A stretch of DNA of 64,000 nt from Selaginella tamariscina (GCA_003024785.1 PUQB01000121.1:124001-188000), one strand, 5' to 3'. Numbered from the stretch's first letter, positions 38,251 through 50,256 are shown. The notes: generated by a model from the sequence alone, not told the origin. Program-made: numbers and translations.

Positions 38251-38479
38251 TCCACTAGCGGGTGGTTATTTGGTCCCTGGTAATTTAAAAAAATGCCACG
38301 TCATTAATAATAACTACCACTGTGGTTTTACACTAGAGTGGTTAATTGAATTAAAAATTAAACTACCATTGAACAATTTCCATTTAACCGTGGTTAAGAA
38401 GGTTTTTTTAATTAATTATAATTTAGGGTTATTGAGTTACCCTAGATTTGTGCAAGGAGAGGTTTGGCGGCATTTGGCT

Positions 38480-39926
38480 ATGGATTATGGGCATAGAGAA
38501 ATGGATCGTAAACAACTCATTCGAGTTGTAATTGCGATTGTGATCTCCATTCGAGGTATGTTAGAAGAAACTACTAGTATCACAAGTATGTTGGCAATTG
38601 AGTTGCTTCTTAAGGCTTTTGAATTGGCCATTAAATGTGATGGCATGACAAGGCGAATTCTCCATTCATTTGGATGTTGATAGGCCTAATGTGTATGTTG
38701 AGAGAACACTTCTTGCTTCTTATAATGATGCTATGTTCAAATCAAGGATGCGTGTATCACGAGATACCTTCTCATTTCTATGTACAGAACTTGCTCCATA
38801 TTTACAGTGGCATGGCATGACACTCATTTACGGCAAGCCATTCCACTCGAGAAGCGAGTGTGTGTTGCCCTTAAGGTTAGGCACTGGTAATCTCATTAAG
38901 GATATTGCAGATGAGTACGGTATTGGAATGACAACGGTGCACAAGATAGTTAAGGAGTTTTGTAATGTAATAAAAATAAAGCTTCGAGATAAATGCATTG
39001 CTTGGCCATCACCACAAAGGTTAGAAAAACTATCTAAAGAGTTTGAGAGGATCAGAGGCATTCCTAGTGTTGTTGGAGCCATTGATGGAAGTTATTTACA
39101 AGTGATTGCACCAAAACTTCATCCACAAGATTATTATAATAGGAAGGGTTTTCATTCTATTATACTTCAGTTGATTGTCTCAGCAAAGAAGTATATATGG
39201 GATTATGACATTGGATGGCAGGTAGTTTACATGACTCCAATGTTTTTAACAGGTCAGCAGCTGGTTTGAGAATTAAGAATGGATATTTGGATCATATTGT
39301 TTAGTTGGAGATGCTGCATATGCTGTTAAACCTTGGATGTTGTCTCCTTACAAAGGAAGCAAGCAAGGTTTAGATCGAATGAAGTATATTGGAACTTCAT
39401 TCAATCTAGCACTCGTATGCCAGTGGAGTGTGCAATTGGTGAATTGAAAGCTCGTTTCAGAATTCTTATGAAGAGGAATGATAGCAAGTTAAAGTATGTG
39501 CCTGATCAAGTGGCTACATGTTGTGTTCTTCACAACTTATGTATTTTACATGGTGATAGTTTTAACGATGCTTGATGGTTGAAGCTGAAAAAGAGTTGGA
39601 AGATACAATAAAAGCTGAGGAGGAGAGTACATTGGCTTTTCAAAGGGTGAGAGATACCTTTAAGCGATGTAAGCTTGATGAAAGTGAGGTAGCTAAAGCA
39701 TCATCTTATATTTACATCGGGTGAAAGCAATAGGATTGACTCTATGGAAGCTTTAGCAAGAAGTCTTGAAGAGCATGATGACAATGCAACAATAAGTAAT
39801 ATATGTCAGGCCATGAGTAGCTACTCAGACTCAGAAAGGAGGGATGCTTTGGCAAAAGTGTTGTTTGAGAATGCAAGCATAAACCTTGTGAGGCAAGTGT
39901 TTGGAGAAAATGACCTTAGTGAGTAA
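38480..39926 (+). pseudogene. PIF/Harbinger DDE transposase, decayed
   Basis: DNA transposase of the DDE_4 type. From the N-terminus: a helical region (MDRKQLIRVV), then RVSRDTFSFLCTELAPYL, the DNA-binding-like stretch LIKDIADEYGIGMTTVHKIV, the first catalytic Asp in VVGAIDGSYLQVIAPK, YYNRKGFHSIILQ, WDYDIGW before the second Asp region, and the third acidic residue in ECAIGELKARFRILMKRND. VATCCVLHNLCILHGDSF then closes the catalytic domain. The reading is split over several frames (breaks near 38670, 39215-39330 and 39575-39740), so this copy probably makes no active enzyme. It lies 230 bases inside the left terminal repeat and is oriented towards the trihelix gene. Confidence 0.88.
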
Positions 39927-40299
39927 GAAGAGTAAGAACTAGTTTGTTTGGTGTTAGAGTGATATAGTCAATTATTTTTGTTGTTTTAAAACTTAAATAT
40001 TACAGCGTGTGTGTTTATGTATAATTTAATTTATATGTTTGCTTATAAAAATATAAGTGAACATATACTCTCTTATGAATCATATTCCATTTAATTTGCT
40101 TTTCAAGATTTAACATCCAAGCTTTCTTAAACATTTACCTATGCAAAATATATATGGCTTTTGAGTTATATCAGTTAATACATTAATATATGTTATATCA
40201 GTTAATAACATTTTATATGATACTATATGTTAGCTCTATCACAGTTATTCATGTAAATACTGTTGATTTGCTCTCACTAATATTAACAATTCTCGGAAG

Positions 40300-40757
40300 T
40301 TCATTTCTGTATATTGTCCGCTCCGCTGAATGTGTGTGTGTGTGCTTATGATGTATGTGAACACACACATACATAATAAGCACACAATGTACGTATATGC
40401 TTACATGTATGTATGCATGCCAATGTTCAAGTTCATTGACTTGCTGGTCATTTTCATCACTAAACACGCGCACACACACACACACACGCATTACCACAGG
40501 TACATCTTTTGTATATATAGATATGCTGTCAAAACATCCCGAGCATCCCTCTCTCTCTCTCGTGTCAGGTCGCTTGTGTGTACTTCCAGCATATACCTGT
40601 GTACTAATTACATACACAGTATGTTGCATGTGTTTGTTTGTTCTATACTTTGAAAAATATGTCATATATAATACACGTAGCTTGATGTCTATCCTTTGCT
40701 GGGCTGCACATCTATACATGTATATTTATCCTGTGTTCGGAATTGAGTGTGAGTGCG

Positions 40758-40832
<75 letters not shown>

Positions 40833-40903
40833 TGTAGCTGGAGTATCACAAACATTTTAGAGAGAGAGAGTTTGGTAGGTGGAGTACCACAAACATATTG
40901 ATA

Positions 40904-41001
<98 letters not shown>

Positions 41002-41118
41002 TAGAGACTGTAAGTATCAATACATATTTATACATATTCTCAACGCATATACATGGTGCTAGAAGGTAAGCTTCTATTAATCATACAATTTGCGGTTTTG
41101 ATACTGGTTTTTTTTTGC
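40300..41118. repeat. Microsatellite-rich block inside the Harbinger element
   Basis: TG/CA tracts at about 40330-40490, then (CT)n(TA)n(GA)n at 40757-40830 and again at 40912-41005. Each of the latter can fold on itself. The style matches introns of the host gene island at 1-7000 and suggests captured genomic DNA. No full exon could be supported here. Confidence 0.8.
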
Positions 41119-41120
41119 AG

Positions 41121-41182
41121 AGAAGAATATTCAGTACAAAGCGACTTACATTGAGGAAGGGCTTGACAAACCAGACTGGTAA
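41121..41182 (+). pseudogene. Isolated 3' terminal exon of an unknown host gene
   Basis: A strong acceptor (T-rich tract then GCAG) is followed by a short open stretch ending in TAA that reads KNIQYKATYIEEGLDKPDW when entered in phase 1. A possible upstream exon end is CTAGAAG before GTAAGC at about 41066, which would keep the frame. The parent gene is not recognised. It is tail-to-tail with the TMEM87-like fragment, as if a convergent gene pair had been captured. Confidence 0.45.
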
Positions 41183-41361
41183 CACACGTACGCACGCACG
41201 CCTGGATTAAGACTGTTATTACAGGTTTATAAAGAATAATCCATCAGGTACAAGACTCTGATGAATCTCCACACATAATTATTTCATCTTAAGCTTATAA
41301 GAGTCTTCTCGTATGTTCATAAAAAACTCTTAAACTTAAGTTTAACAAAATTACCTGTTTT

Positions 41362-41751
41362 TTACTCCCGTTTATCTACATTATCCTCCATATTAAACTT
41401 CTTATTATCCGGCTTCATTGCTGCTTTCTCAATATCAAATGTATTCTTCACAGTCCCACATGTTAATCCAACTTCATCCTTATCAAACTTCTCCGTAGAT
41501 TCTTCAGAATATGTGTATCTGTTTATAACAAGTCAGCATATTCCAAGAATGTACACACACGCACACGCACACACACACGCACCTCATGGAGTTCTGTGAA
41601 GGAGCCCAGAGCAAGCACAATACACAAAGAAGTAAGAAGGAGACCACATTCCAGAATGCAGCAATTACCCATGCGTTCTGCCAATTCTCACCAAATGGAT
41701 CCGAAGCTTTGAAGTATAACTGCACTCAAACAACACATATGTTATAAGAAA

Positions 41752-41793
<42 letters not shown>

Positions 41794-42227
41794 AACACAC
41801 ACACACACATGTGTGTGTGTGTGTGTGTCTGTGTTATAAATATCTGTACCTCATAGCCAATCCATCCAACAGAAGCAATAACTGCAAACGTCAACGCGTT
41901 TGTGAATCTTCTGTATAGCTCCAACTTTACAGCTAGCTTCATCGCCTGCAAAACAAGGTCTGTCCATATAATACACACACACACATATACGTATCAACAC
42001 ACACACGGACACATATATGTATGAACAAGAGAGAGACATACAGTGAGTTTCTCCAGAGTTCTAGAGAGGGAAGAGAATATCCAGAGGATAAAGAAGGCAT
42101 CAAGCACAGCAACAAGCAGGACAAGCAAGAGCCTAGCCCTGTTGGAGAGCTCATCAATACGTCCCACGTGTTCAACCACACGTCCATGGTCTCCAACGCA
42201 GTAAAACGTGGCACCGAGCAATAAAAC
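41362..42227 (-). pseudogene. TMEM87/lung seven-transmembrane family fragment (C-terminal half)
   Basis: Membrane protein of the GOST/lung-7TM superfamily; plant members are Golgi/endomembrane proteins. Four exons on minus: 42227-42042, 41945-41850, 41719-41583, 41518-41362, joining in frame with GT/AG ends. They read VLLLGATFYC, RARLLLVLLVAVLDAFFILW, MKLAVKLELYRRFTNALTFA, VIASVGWIGYE, FGENWQNAWVIAAFWNVVSF, LWAPSQNSMRYTYS, and a hydrophilic acidic tail ending DKRE, as in plant homologues. That covers about the last four membrane helices and the cytosolic tail. The N-terminal signal, lumenal domain and first helices are absent. The fragment is open, so it is either a recent capture or still constrained. 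It lies inside the terminal repeats of the Harbinger element. Confidence 0.85.
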
Positions 42228-42313
42228 CTTTGAGCAAATATGTATTATAATATTTAATAACTTAGTTTAACTGAAGTACTGTTTGAGTATAGTAAAGAGA
42301 CAGAGAGAGCTAC

Positions 42314-42430
42314 CTCTCAAGGACATTGTCGATGACACCAGCTTTCACCATATCAAGCTTACACAAGGCTTGTCCTTGCCAAGTATAATCAAGTAGCTCA
42401 CCGCAGCTTCATGGACAGCATAATTCGAAC
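42314..42430 (-). pseudogene. Armadillo/HEAT-like exon fragment
   Basis: The minus strand reads AVHEAAVSYLIILGKDKP and, one frame over, KLDMVKAGVIDNVLER, ending at a GTAGCT donor. The pattern of hydrophobic helices and VKAGVIDNVL is like armadillo repeats, but I cannot name the protein. It does not match TMEM87 and its donor phase does not fit the next TMEM87 exon, so it comes from a different gene. There is a one-base frame slip near 42362. Confidence 0.4.
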
Positions 42431-42521
42431 CTAATTATCAACAGTGTCTGCAGAATAAAGTGTGTGTCCAAATACATACATTACAAAATAAAATACAATT
42501 TTATAGCTTGTCCACAAGCTG

Positions 42522-43190
42522 TTACAAAATCCCCTCAAGACGTTCCAGAACAACAACTTTACGTTCTTCCCATTGGTTAACTGTGTTTAAAATGGCAGTC
42601 CTTGTTTCCTTGAGTTCATTACCAAGTTTTGAAGCTTTATTTCCTTGTCCTTTCTTTGTCTCTTGTGCATCCTCATTAGTTGCAGGTAGTCCAATGCCTT
42701 CATTGTCAATAGCACCACCATGTACTTCTTTAATTACATGGGCCCTGTTACTCATGAACTTATCAATAAGATAATACCATTTGTTTGTTTCCCTGTTGTT
42801 GCCAGAGACTTCATTGTATGCCTTTAGCTTTTTGTATTCTGCATATTCTGCTTTCCACTTATTACGACATGCCTCTGCATCCTTTTTGAAATCTGGAGAT
42901 TGTGCTGTACAAAATTCAATATTAAAAAGGTTTAAAAAAATAAAAAAAGACAGCTTACCAACAATTTTCGTCTGCACAATTTGCCACAGATTGACTCTTG
43001 TTTTGGGGGTTTGCTAAATTCTTCCAGCAGCTCTTCCCTAAAACAAATGAGGAGCTCCACATGTTTATCCTCCCATCTTGATTTCATTTCATCAGGATCT
43101 TTCTTTACCTTCTTGAACCCTCCTTCAGCCTTGAGAGGTCTACCACGTCTTTTCTTAAAGTTCTCATTCGGGATCTCTTGCAACACAAAT
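42522..43190 (-). pseudogene. Harbinger trihelix/Myb-like DNA-binding protein (second element gene)
   Basis: Partner protein of plant PIF/Harbinger transposases that binds element ends. Minus-strand reading: KKRRGRPLKAEGGFKK (an AT-hook-like basic block), RWEDKHVELLICFREELLEE, then LWQIVQTKIV, an intron of about 65 bases, then DAEACRNKWKAEYAEYKKLK, SGNNRETNKWYYLIDKFMSN and a C-terminal helix with NQWEERKVVVLERLEGIL. The W...W spacing and the RNKW motif are those of trihelix/SANT-like domains. There is one frame slip in a run of C near 43005, so this copy is damaged or carries a sequencing error. It lies 450 bases inside the right terminal repeat. Confidence 0.8.
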
Positions 43191-43438
43191 AAAAAAGAAG
43201 TAATAAAAATAAAAAAGAGAGAACCTGCACATCGGATTCATCAAAAACAACGGCAAAGGAGATCGATTGACAGCCATCACAGGCTGTGGCGCATTGAATG
43301 GCAGTACCGTCGATAACCCTAGAGAAGTCTCCACAAGATCATGCATCTCCGCAAATGTTGAATCCATTCCGATGATTAAGGAAAGCCTAATAATAACCTG
43401 CAGGTTAAATTATTATACACGTGTTGCTATTTTATGCA

Positions 43439-43484
43439 TGGTAGCCGTATAACCGGGCAAAATTGCCCGGTTATTTGGCTACCA
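43439..43484. repeat. 46-bp palindrome near the right Harbinger end
   Basis: TGGTAGCCGTATAACCGGGC pairs with GCCCGGTTATTTGGCTACCA with only two mismatched positions; the centre is AAAATT. A strong hairpin is possible in DNA or RNA. Confidence 0.9.
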
Positions 43485-43491
43485 CCAAAAA

Positions 43492-43534
43492 GCCATGTAG
43501 GCGCCACATAGGTGCCACGTAGGTGCCATGTAGA
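43492..43534. repeat. Short 11-bp tandem repeats in the Harbinger subterminal region
   Basis: Four imperfect units of the form GCCAYRTAGGT. Subterminal repeats of this kind often bind the element's own DNA-binding protein; here that is an inference. Confidence 0.75.
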
Positions 43535-43646
43535 TTTTATATTTAAAATAACCTACAAGTGGAAATCCAAACCGCCGGTAGAATAAATAATTTAATAAAA
43601 TTTAATTGGTCGGGGCAATTAACCACCCGCTAGTGGAAAGTGAGCC

Positions 43647-46600
43647 TAATTCACTTGCTACTAAAAAATGATAACGCCATTAAGTCTTAAAACATAATTT
43701 TATTATATAGTACTTTCGCCACTCAGCATAACAAATATTAATATCACTTTGATATTTCTTATTATTTTACTATATGTTTTTTAGAAGAAAATATATTACT
43801 TTATAAAAAATAGAAAATCTTTGTTACAATTTGTTTAGAATAGTTGTGGTAGTAATCACTTTTATATATGTTGCGGTTGTTAGCTTTGTATATCTTCTTA
43901 TAATTAATTTTAAAATAAAGAAAAAAAAATGATTATAAATAAAATCAAATGAAAAGTGACAGTGAAAATCAACTAAAATATAATGATAAAATTATAATGT
44001 TTGTGTTTTTATTAGCTTTATAAAAAATTTATATGTTATATTTAAGCATATATTCATGTACATGTATAAGTATGGGTTTATAGGTATATTCATATGATAA
44101 TAAATATAATATAATTTAAAACATATATATTACTTTAATAAACTCAAGTCATTAAAAACTTATAATTTAGAAGTGATCAAACATTATATTTACACATAAA
44201 ATTTATAATTTTGAAATGCTAAATAACAAATTTATTTTGTAATAAAATTAGTTTTAAAGCATTTGATTTCATATAAAAATTAATATTGATAAATTATTTC
44301 AGAAAATTAAACCTTATATACAAGTTTTTAAATGTTTTAGTAAATTTTATATAATTTGTAACATGCAAAAATATTCTTATGTAAATGTTTATTTTAGTAT
44401 TAACAAATTTAAAACACTTAAAAACATTTAAGAACTCTTGTTTTTTCCTTTTAAATTGTTGTAAAAATAGTGTATAAAAGTTTTTAAAACACTTATGCAT
44501 AAAAAAAAAATAGTAAATTTTGAAAACATTTAATTTGATGTAAAACACAATATTAATAAATTACATCAGTTTAAAAATTAAATAAGAAAAAATTAAACTT
44601 TATAGCACACTGACACACAACAATTTTGTATGTTATAATAAGGAATTAAAGTATGAATATAATAAAAATTTATTCATTTTGTTTATTTAAGAAAGTCAAA
44701 TTAATGTATAGCATTTAAGGATAATTTTTTAAAATGTTTTTACAAACTATTATATACTTTATAACATTTAAACATATAAAAAAACTTTAATTAAAAATTC
44801 TCTTAACAAACTTAAAATATTAAAAATATTGAAGAACTATTTTTTTATGTTATAAAAGTAATGTTTAAATTCATTTTAAACACCCATGTTTAATTATATA
44901 ATAAAATAATAGATTCGATTTCTAATTTGATTTTTGATTAAATTATTTACAAAATATTTAATTCTACGTAAAAGATCGTTTCAACAAATTATTTTTATTT
45001 AAAGTTAAACAAGAAAATGAAAAAAGAAATTATATATTAACACATTAACATATAACAATATTAAAAAATTTGACATGTTATAACAAGGATTTAAAATATG
45101 ATTTTTATATAATAAATTATATTCATTATTTTCTGTTTTAATTAAGTGAAATGAATTAATAACATTTAAGGAATTAGTTTTTAAATATTTTAAGTATTGT
45201 ATTGTTTATAACATTTAAAAATATGCAAAAACATTGATATTTAATTAAGAAATCGTTAACAAATTTAAAATACTACAAAACAATTAAGGACTCGTCTTTT
45301 TAATTTAAATTTTTATAAAAATAATGTTTAAATTATTTCAAGACACTTATGTTTAATTATATAATAAAAATAAAAGATTTAATTGTCAAATTAATTTGTA
45401 ATAAACTTATTTGTAAACCATTTAAAAATTAAACAAGAAAATAAAAATACTATATAGCATATTAACATACAACAATATTAAAGTTTTTAACATGTTATAT
45501 TAAGAAATTAGAGTATGAATTTCATATAATAACTTTTATTCATTTTGTTTTCTTTAAATAAGTAAAATCAATTAATTATTAATTTATAAAACTTAAAGAA
45601 TTAATTTTTGAATGTTTTAAGAAATTAGTAACAATTTATAACATGTGAAAACATTGAAATTTAACTTCAAAACCTATTAATAAACTTAAAATACTAAAAA
45701 ATACTAAGGACTCTTGTTTTTCTAGTTTAAATTATAATAAAGTTAATATTGGAATTATCTTAAACACTTATGTTTAACTACATAACAAAAATAATAGATT
45801 TAATTTTTAAATTAATTTATAATAAATTATTTATAACACATTTGATTATACATAAAAAATAATGTTGATAATTTATTTCAGCTTCAAAATTAAATAAAAA
45901 CATAAAAAAGAACACAAATAAGACACAATAATATTAAATCTTTTGCATGTTGTAAGGAATTAAATAATAAAATTCATATAATAAATTTTATTCATTTTGT
46001 AAATTTAATTAAATAGAATTAAATAATTATAATTTATAAAATTTAAGGAATCAGTTTTTACATGTTTAATAAATTATTATACAATTTATAGCATGGAGAA
46101 ACCTATTAGAAAACCTAAAATTAAAAAACATTCAAAAACTCTTTTTAAAAATATTTATATTTAATTACATAATAAAAATAATAGATTTAAGAAATTGATT
46201 TGTAATAAAATTATTTGTAAAACATTTGATGATATGTAAAAAAAATATTAATAAACTACATCAACTTATTAATAAAAATTAAAAAATATAGCACATTTAA
46301 CACACATAAAAACAATATAACACATTAACACACAATAACATTACATTTTTTGACATATTATAATAAGCAATTAGAATATGAATTTATTATAATAACTTTT
46401 ATTCAATTTCTTTTTTAATTAGGTAAAATTAATTAATTATTAATTTATAAAATTTAAAGAATTAGTTTTTAAATGTTTAATAGATTATTATACATTTATA
46501 ACAAGTGAAAACACTATTATTTAATTTAAAAACCTATTAATAAACTTAAAATACTATTTTTTCTTATATTAGTGTTTAAAAAGTGTTATAAAATGACTCT

Positions 46601-48927
46601 TGTAGGTGAGAGAATATGTTTTATAAAATCCATTATAGATGAGAGAATATGCTTTAGTATAATATGTTTGAACATAGTATGTATAATTATTTTATAATAC
46701 AATATAATTTATGTTCAAATTTTTTTGTTTTTAAATTTTGGAATGATAATATTAAATTAAATATATATTTAAATTTAAATACCATTATCATTTACAATTA
46801 GAATAGTGATAGGGTTGTAGTTAACTAAGGGAGACTATGGAGACCAATAAAGAGGCAATTGTGCAGTTTAATTGTGTAGTTTAAATAGAAAAATATAAAA
46901 TTACAATCATGTTAGAGTACACAGCTAAAATTCCACTTATGACACTGTGTATGTTAATATTTCCTTATTTTCATTTATGTATGCATATATTTATGGGTCT
47001 CACTTAGCTCTAATATATATACACCACAATACATGTGTTCTAATATATATACACCACAATACACATGTGTACAAATATATGTGGGTCTATAAGGATCTTG
47101 GAGAGCAATTAATGTGTGTGTGGCACCATAAGCACACAATTGTATGGACTATTTAAAGAATATTCTTTTTAAAATCCTTAATAGCAAGGATTTTTCTTAA
47201 CTTTGGCTTCATGATCATCCAATGTCCTTAGTATATGGTCTTTCAATTCCAGAATATGAAATTTTTTTATCACCTTATTTGTTAAGATATTTATACTTTA
47301 TATTTGATAAAGTATGATATATATATATTGAATATTGAGACTGGTGCACTCAATATTGAGACTTAGTTATGATTATATTATGTACCCATAATCATGAAAT
47401 AAAAAGACTCAAAAAGGGATTTGAGTTTAACACTTTGATAAAATAGTACTTTAGTGTTGTAACTTAGAAACCCAGTCTTCAAGTTAGTTAAGAGAAGAGC
47501 ATTTCTCAATATATTACTTGGAGAGAAATGTAATGCATTGTGAGATTACTAGATATCCAGAATAAGTGGTGTATCTTAATTTAACATATTGAATTAAATA
47601 TTTTACTCATGTTTGGGAAATTTTATTGAATTATGAGAACATAAGGTTAACATGGCATTTCGGTGTCATGATAACATTAGTGAAAGTTAATATTTTTCTA
47701 AATGAGTTAAATGAACAAATGCTAATTCATAATTTATTTTAGTCCTTGAACTATTTTCAAAATACTAAAATAATATTATATTTCCATCTTAAAACAGAAG
47801 TTTGATTCCTGTCAACTAATGTTTATATTGCAGTTTTTGCATGTTGATAAACTGATACGATTACAAAGTTTAATGTAACAACTTGTTAATAAATTTGAGA
47901 TTTGAAGGTTAGCCAATCATTGTTAATTTGAATGTATCAATATCAAAAGTGCAACTGTTTATGAAATGGGGATTGGTTTGAAAATACTTGTCAAACACTA
48001 AGTGTTCCAATTAGTGGAAATGCTTATGCAATCAATTTAAGAGTTAAACATGGATATAATGTTACAAAGGTGTGCAACATTACAGATTCATGGAAACTCT
48101 TATCATGAGAATTAAGTTTTTAAATTTAATATTTAACTTAGTGAAATAAAGAGTTAAAAATTATTAAATGACATTTAGTATGTTGTACTCTTTGAGAAAT
48201 GAGTATAATATGAAAGTGTCATACTTAAGGCACTAAATATAAATTATAATTTTTCACATAAATTATACAAACTATTCCACAAGATGTGAGGCATCCAAGA
48301 AAATATTTTCTTATGTTTGCTCCTTAAATTGGCTGGTGATGCGAAAATAATATAAAATGAGGGATAGTGTTATGACACTTGATATCAAAAGATGAAACAA
48401 TTTCATTCCTCATAGGATAAAACTTTTAATAATATCACGAAGAAGTTTGTCTTTACTTCTCGTTTACATGTGTATAATCGCATGGTTCTATAATTACCTA
48501 TGGCCAAATTGACATGTTAATATGAGTTAGTTATGGAAAGAAACTCAGTGATTCCACTAAAGGCTTAGCTATACACTAACCTAGGAGGGGGGGGACTTAT
48601 GACAAGTGCAAGTAGGTATAGTAGCAAACCCTTTTTGAAGAGTGATGAATTTGCTAAAAACACAAAAGGAGGTAATGAAAATACTTTGGTAAGTGAGAAT
48701 GTGGAAATAAAAGAAACACAAAGGTATTAAATTAAGTATTTGAGATGGACTCAAATTGTTTGTTATGTGCATAACGACAGGGTCGTCAACTATGTTTAAT
48801 GTTAAGAAATAAAGTAAAGCTTTTATTTCTTATTAACTTAGGGGTTGACACTTAGCATTAACCCTATATATAAGTTTTAGTTATGTAAAAAAATTAATTA
48901 TTATGTTTATATACGTTCGAGTGATAG
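43647..48927. repeat. Composite repeat, copy 3 (segment A and part of B)
   Basis: Matches 8952-14204 almost base for base, with scattered single-base indels. It starts directly after the right end of the Harbinger element and stops at the hAT remnant. AT-rich, no intact gene. Confidence 0.92.
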
Positions 48928-49800
48928 CAACACAAAGTATTCTCAGCTATTTTTTCTATTGAGGAAATATCGATAGCCTTCAAAAAGCTACCCATTCTTG
49001 ACTATATGCCACAAGCCCCATGATATGCCGATTCCTCCTATCTGCCCACTCTTCTGCGCATATGGTTACACCCCTTTGTTCCCACTGCTTCCTCATGGAC
49101 ACCATCTCAACGTCAATGAATTCAATAGAAGCTTCTCCCGAAGATTATCATATTTTGGTGGTGCATAAGGCACACCATGCCTGACAACTTCCTGGATCAT
49201 GTTGAGGAAGTAAGGGGATCGAGCCTTCAATGTTCATTCCAAAAAACCTTCCAATTGCCACATCAACTCGACTCTTCTGCTATGGATCCATCGAATTTAC
49301 AATATGGACTTGGCTCTGCTTGCTAAACAACGAGGAAAGGTAGCCACTTCCACTTGCATGGGATGATACCACTAGCATTTAAAGTTCTACATTCGACCGT
49401 TTCTTCCCCCTTGTGCCTTTTTCAGAGTCAATAACTTTTTGCATGTTAACTAGCTCCACCTTCTTATTACTTGAGATAAGGGGGCAACTCACAATATCCC
49501 TACTACTTGGGCCATCTCCCAATAAATGAGCTCGCACATGATCAACGCCACTAAGCTTGTTCACCATTGTGCAATATTTGCATGACCATAGTTTGTGGCC
49601 ATGCCCCCTGCTCTCAAGACATTTACCTCGTCCCACCACCGTGAAGAAGGATGCTTTTGCCCCTGTAGTATGCTGGATTGCTGTGCCATGCTTGGTAGCA
49701 GCAAGGTAGATGAAGTGCCTCTCTTCCAATCTGCGGCAATTAGAGTTGCGGAGGCAGTTGCGGCAGAATGGGAAGTGGCAGTGGCAACGAGCAAGATCAT
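48928..49800 (-). pseudogene. hAT-type transposase remnant with BED zinc finger and DUF659-like part
   Basis: The minus strand reads a BED-like finger, HGHKLWSCKYCTMVNKLSG then VDHVRAHLLGDG (49500-49620), followed downstream (49250-49000) by SPYFLNMIQEVVRHGVPYAP and KYDNLREKLL, then MRKQWEQRGVTICAEEW and RRNRHIMGLV. These match the start of plant hAT/DUF659 proteins. The remnant is cut at 48928 and the catalytic C-terminal dimerisation part is missing, so it is non-functional. Frame changes lie between the finger and the DUF659-like part. Confidence 0.7.
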
Positions 49801-50136
49801 GGAGATGGAGTCGAAATAGATTGTTGTGTACGGATGGAGTCAGAGGACAGTGATGCCAAAGCTATGATGAACCACATTCAGATCCGTCTAGAAAATTCAC
49901 CAGAATTGAGGGTCTTTTCCGGTTCAAATCCATTGAATATTGAACAAAATGCTGGCTCTACAAAATGCCGTCTTGATCGGAGCCGCACCACATCTCCTTT
50001 TGCTCATATCCATATGGCATCAATTTGTCACCTATGAACAGCATGAGATCTTTAGAATCGCATAGAATGAAGATGAACTCACCAGATTCAACAAGCCCTA
50101 GAAAACATTGTTGCGTGCGCCCTAACCCTAAGTTGG
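49801..50136. other. Unassigned stretch, possibly the end of the hAT remnant
   Basis: GC-richer than the surrounding repeat copies. Short open frames occur on both strands, but none has a supportable identity. Confidence 0.4.
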
Positions 50137-50199
50137 TGTTACAAACACAGGCCGTGATCCCAACAACCACGGCCGGGATCACGGCCCGTGTTTGTAACA
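50137..50199. repeat. Hairpin 1 (25-bp arms, 13-base loop)
   Basis: TGTTACAAACAC and GGCCGTGATCCC pair with GGGATCACGGCC and GTGTTTGTAACA, with a single mismatched position between the two halves. Confidence 0.92.
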
Positions 50200-50209
50200 G
50201 TATATATTG

Positions 50210-50256
50210 TTCATGAACACGGCCATGGGAACACGACCCATGGCCGTGTTCATGAA
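50210..50256. repeat. Hairpin 2 (perfect 20-bp arms, 7-base loop)
   Basis: TTCATGAACACGGCCATGGG pairs perfectly with its complement at 50237-50256. It lies 10 bases from hairpin 1 and shares the ACGGCC core and GTGTT outer words with it. Confidence 0.95.

Larger units (their letters stand above)
38246..43642. mobile_element. PIF/Harbinger DNA transposon with captured host exons
   Basis: Terminal inverted repeats of about 23 bp: CACTTTCCACTAGCGGGTGG starts at 38246 and its reverse complement ends at 43642. The element carries the two proteins typical of plant PIF/Harbinger elements: a DDE transposase on plus (38480-39926) and a trihelix/Myb-like protein on minus (about 42520-43190). TAA occurs just outside both ends (next to GGC), a possible 3-bp target duplication, but the left side is ambiguous. 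About 2.5 kb between the two genes is host-like, with microsatellites and exons from unrelated genes. Confidence 0.8.

Noticed and set aside
38204-38480. Upstream extension of the transposase frame to 38204
   Set aside because: It would cross the left terminal inverted repeat at 38246; the start is more likely inside, near 38480.
49379-50037. Plus-strand frames over the hAT remnant
   Set aside because: Shadows of the minus-strand BED finger reading, which has the recognisable Cys/His pattern.
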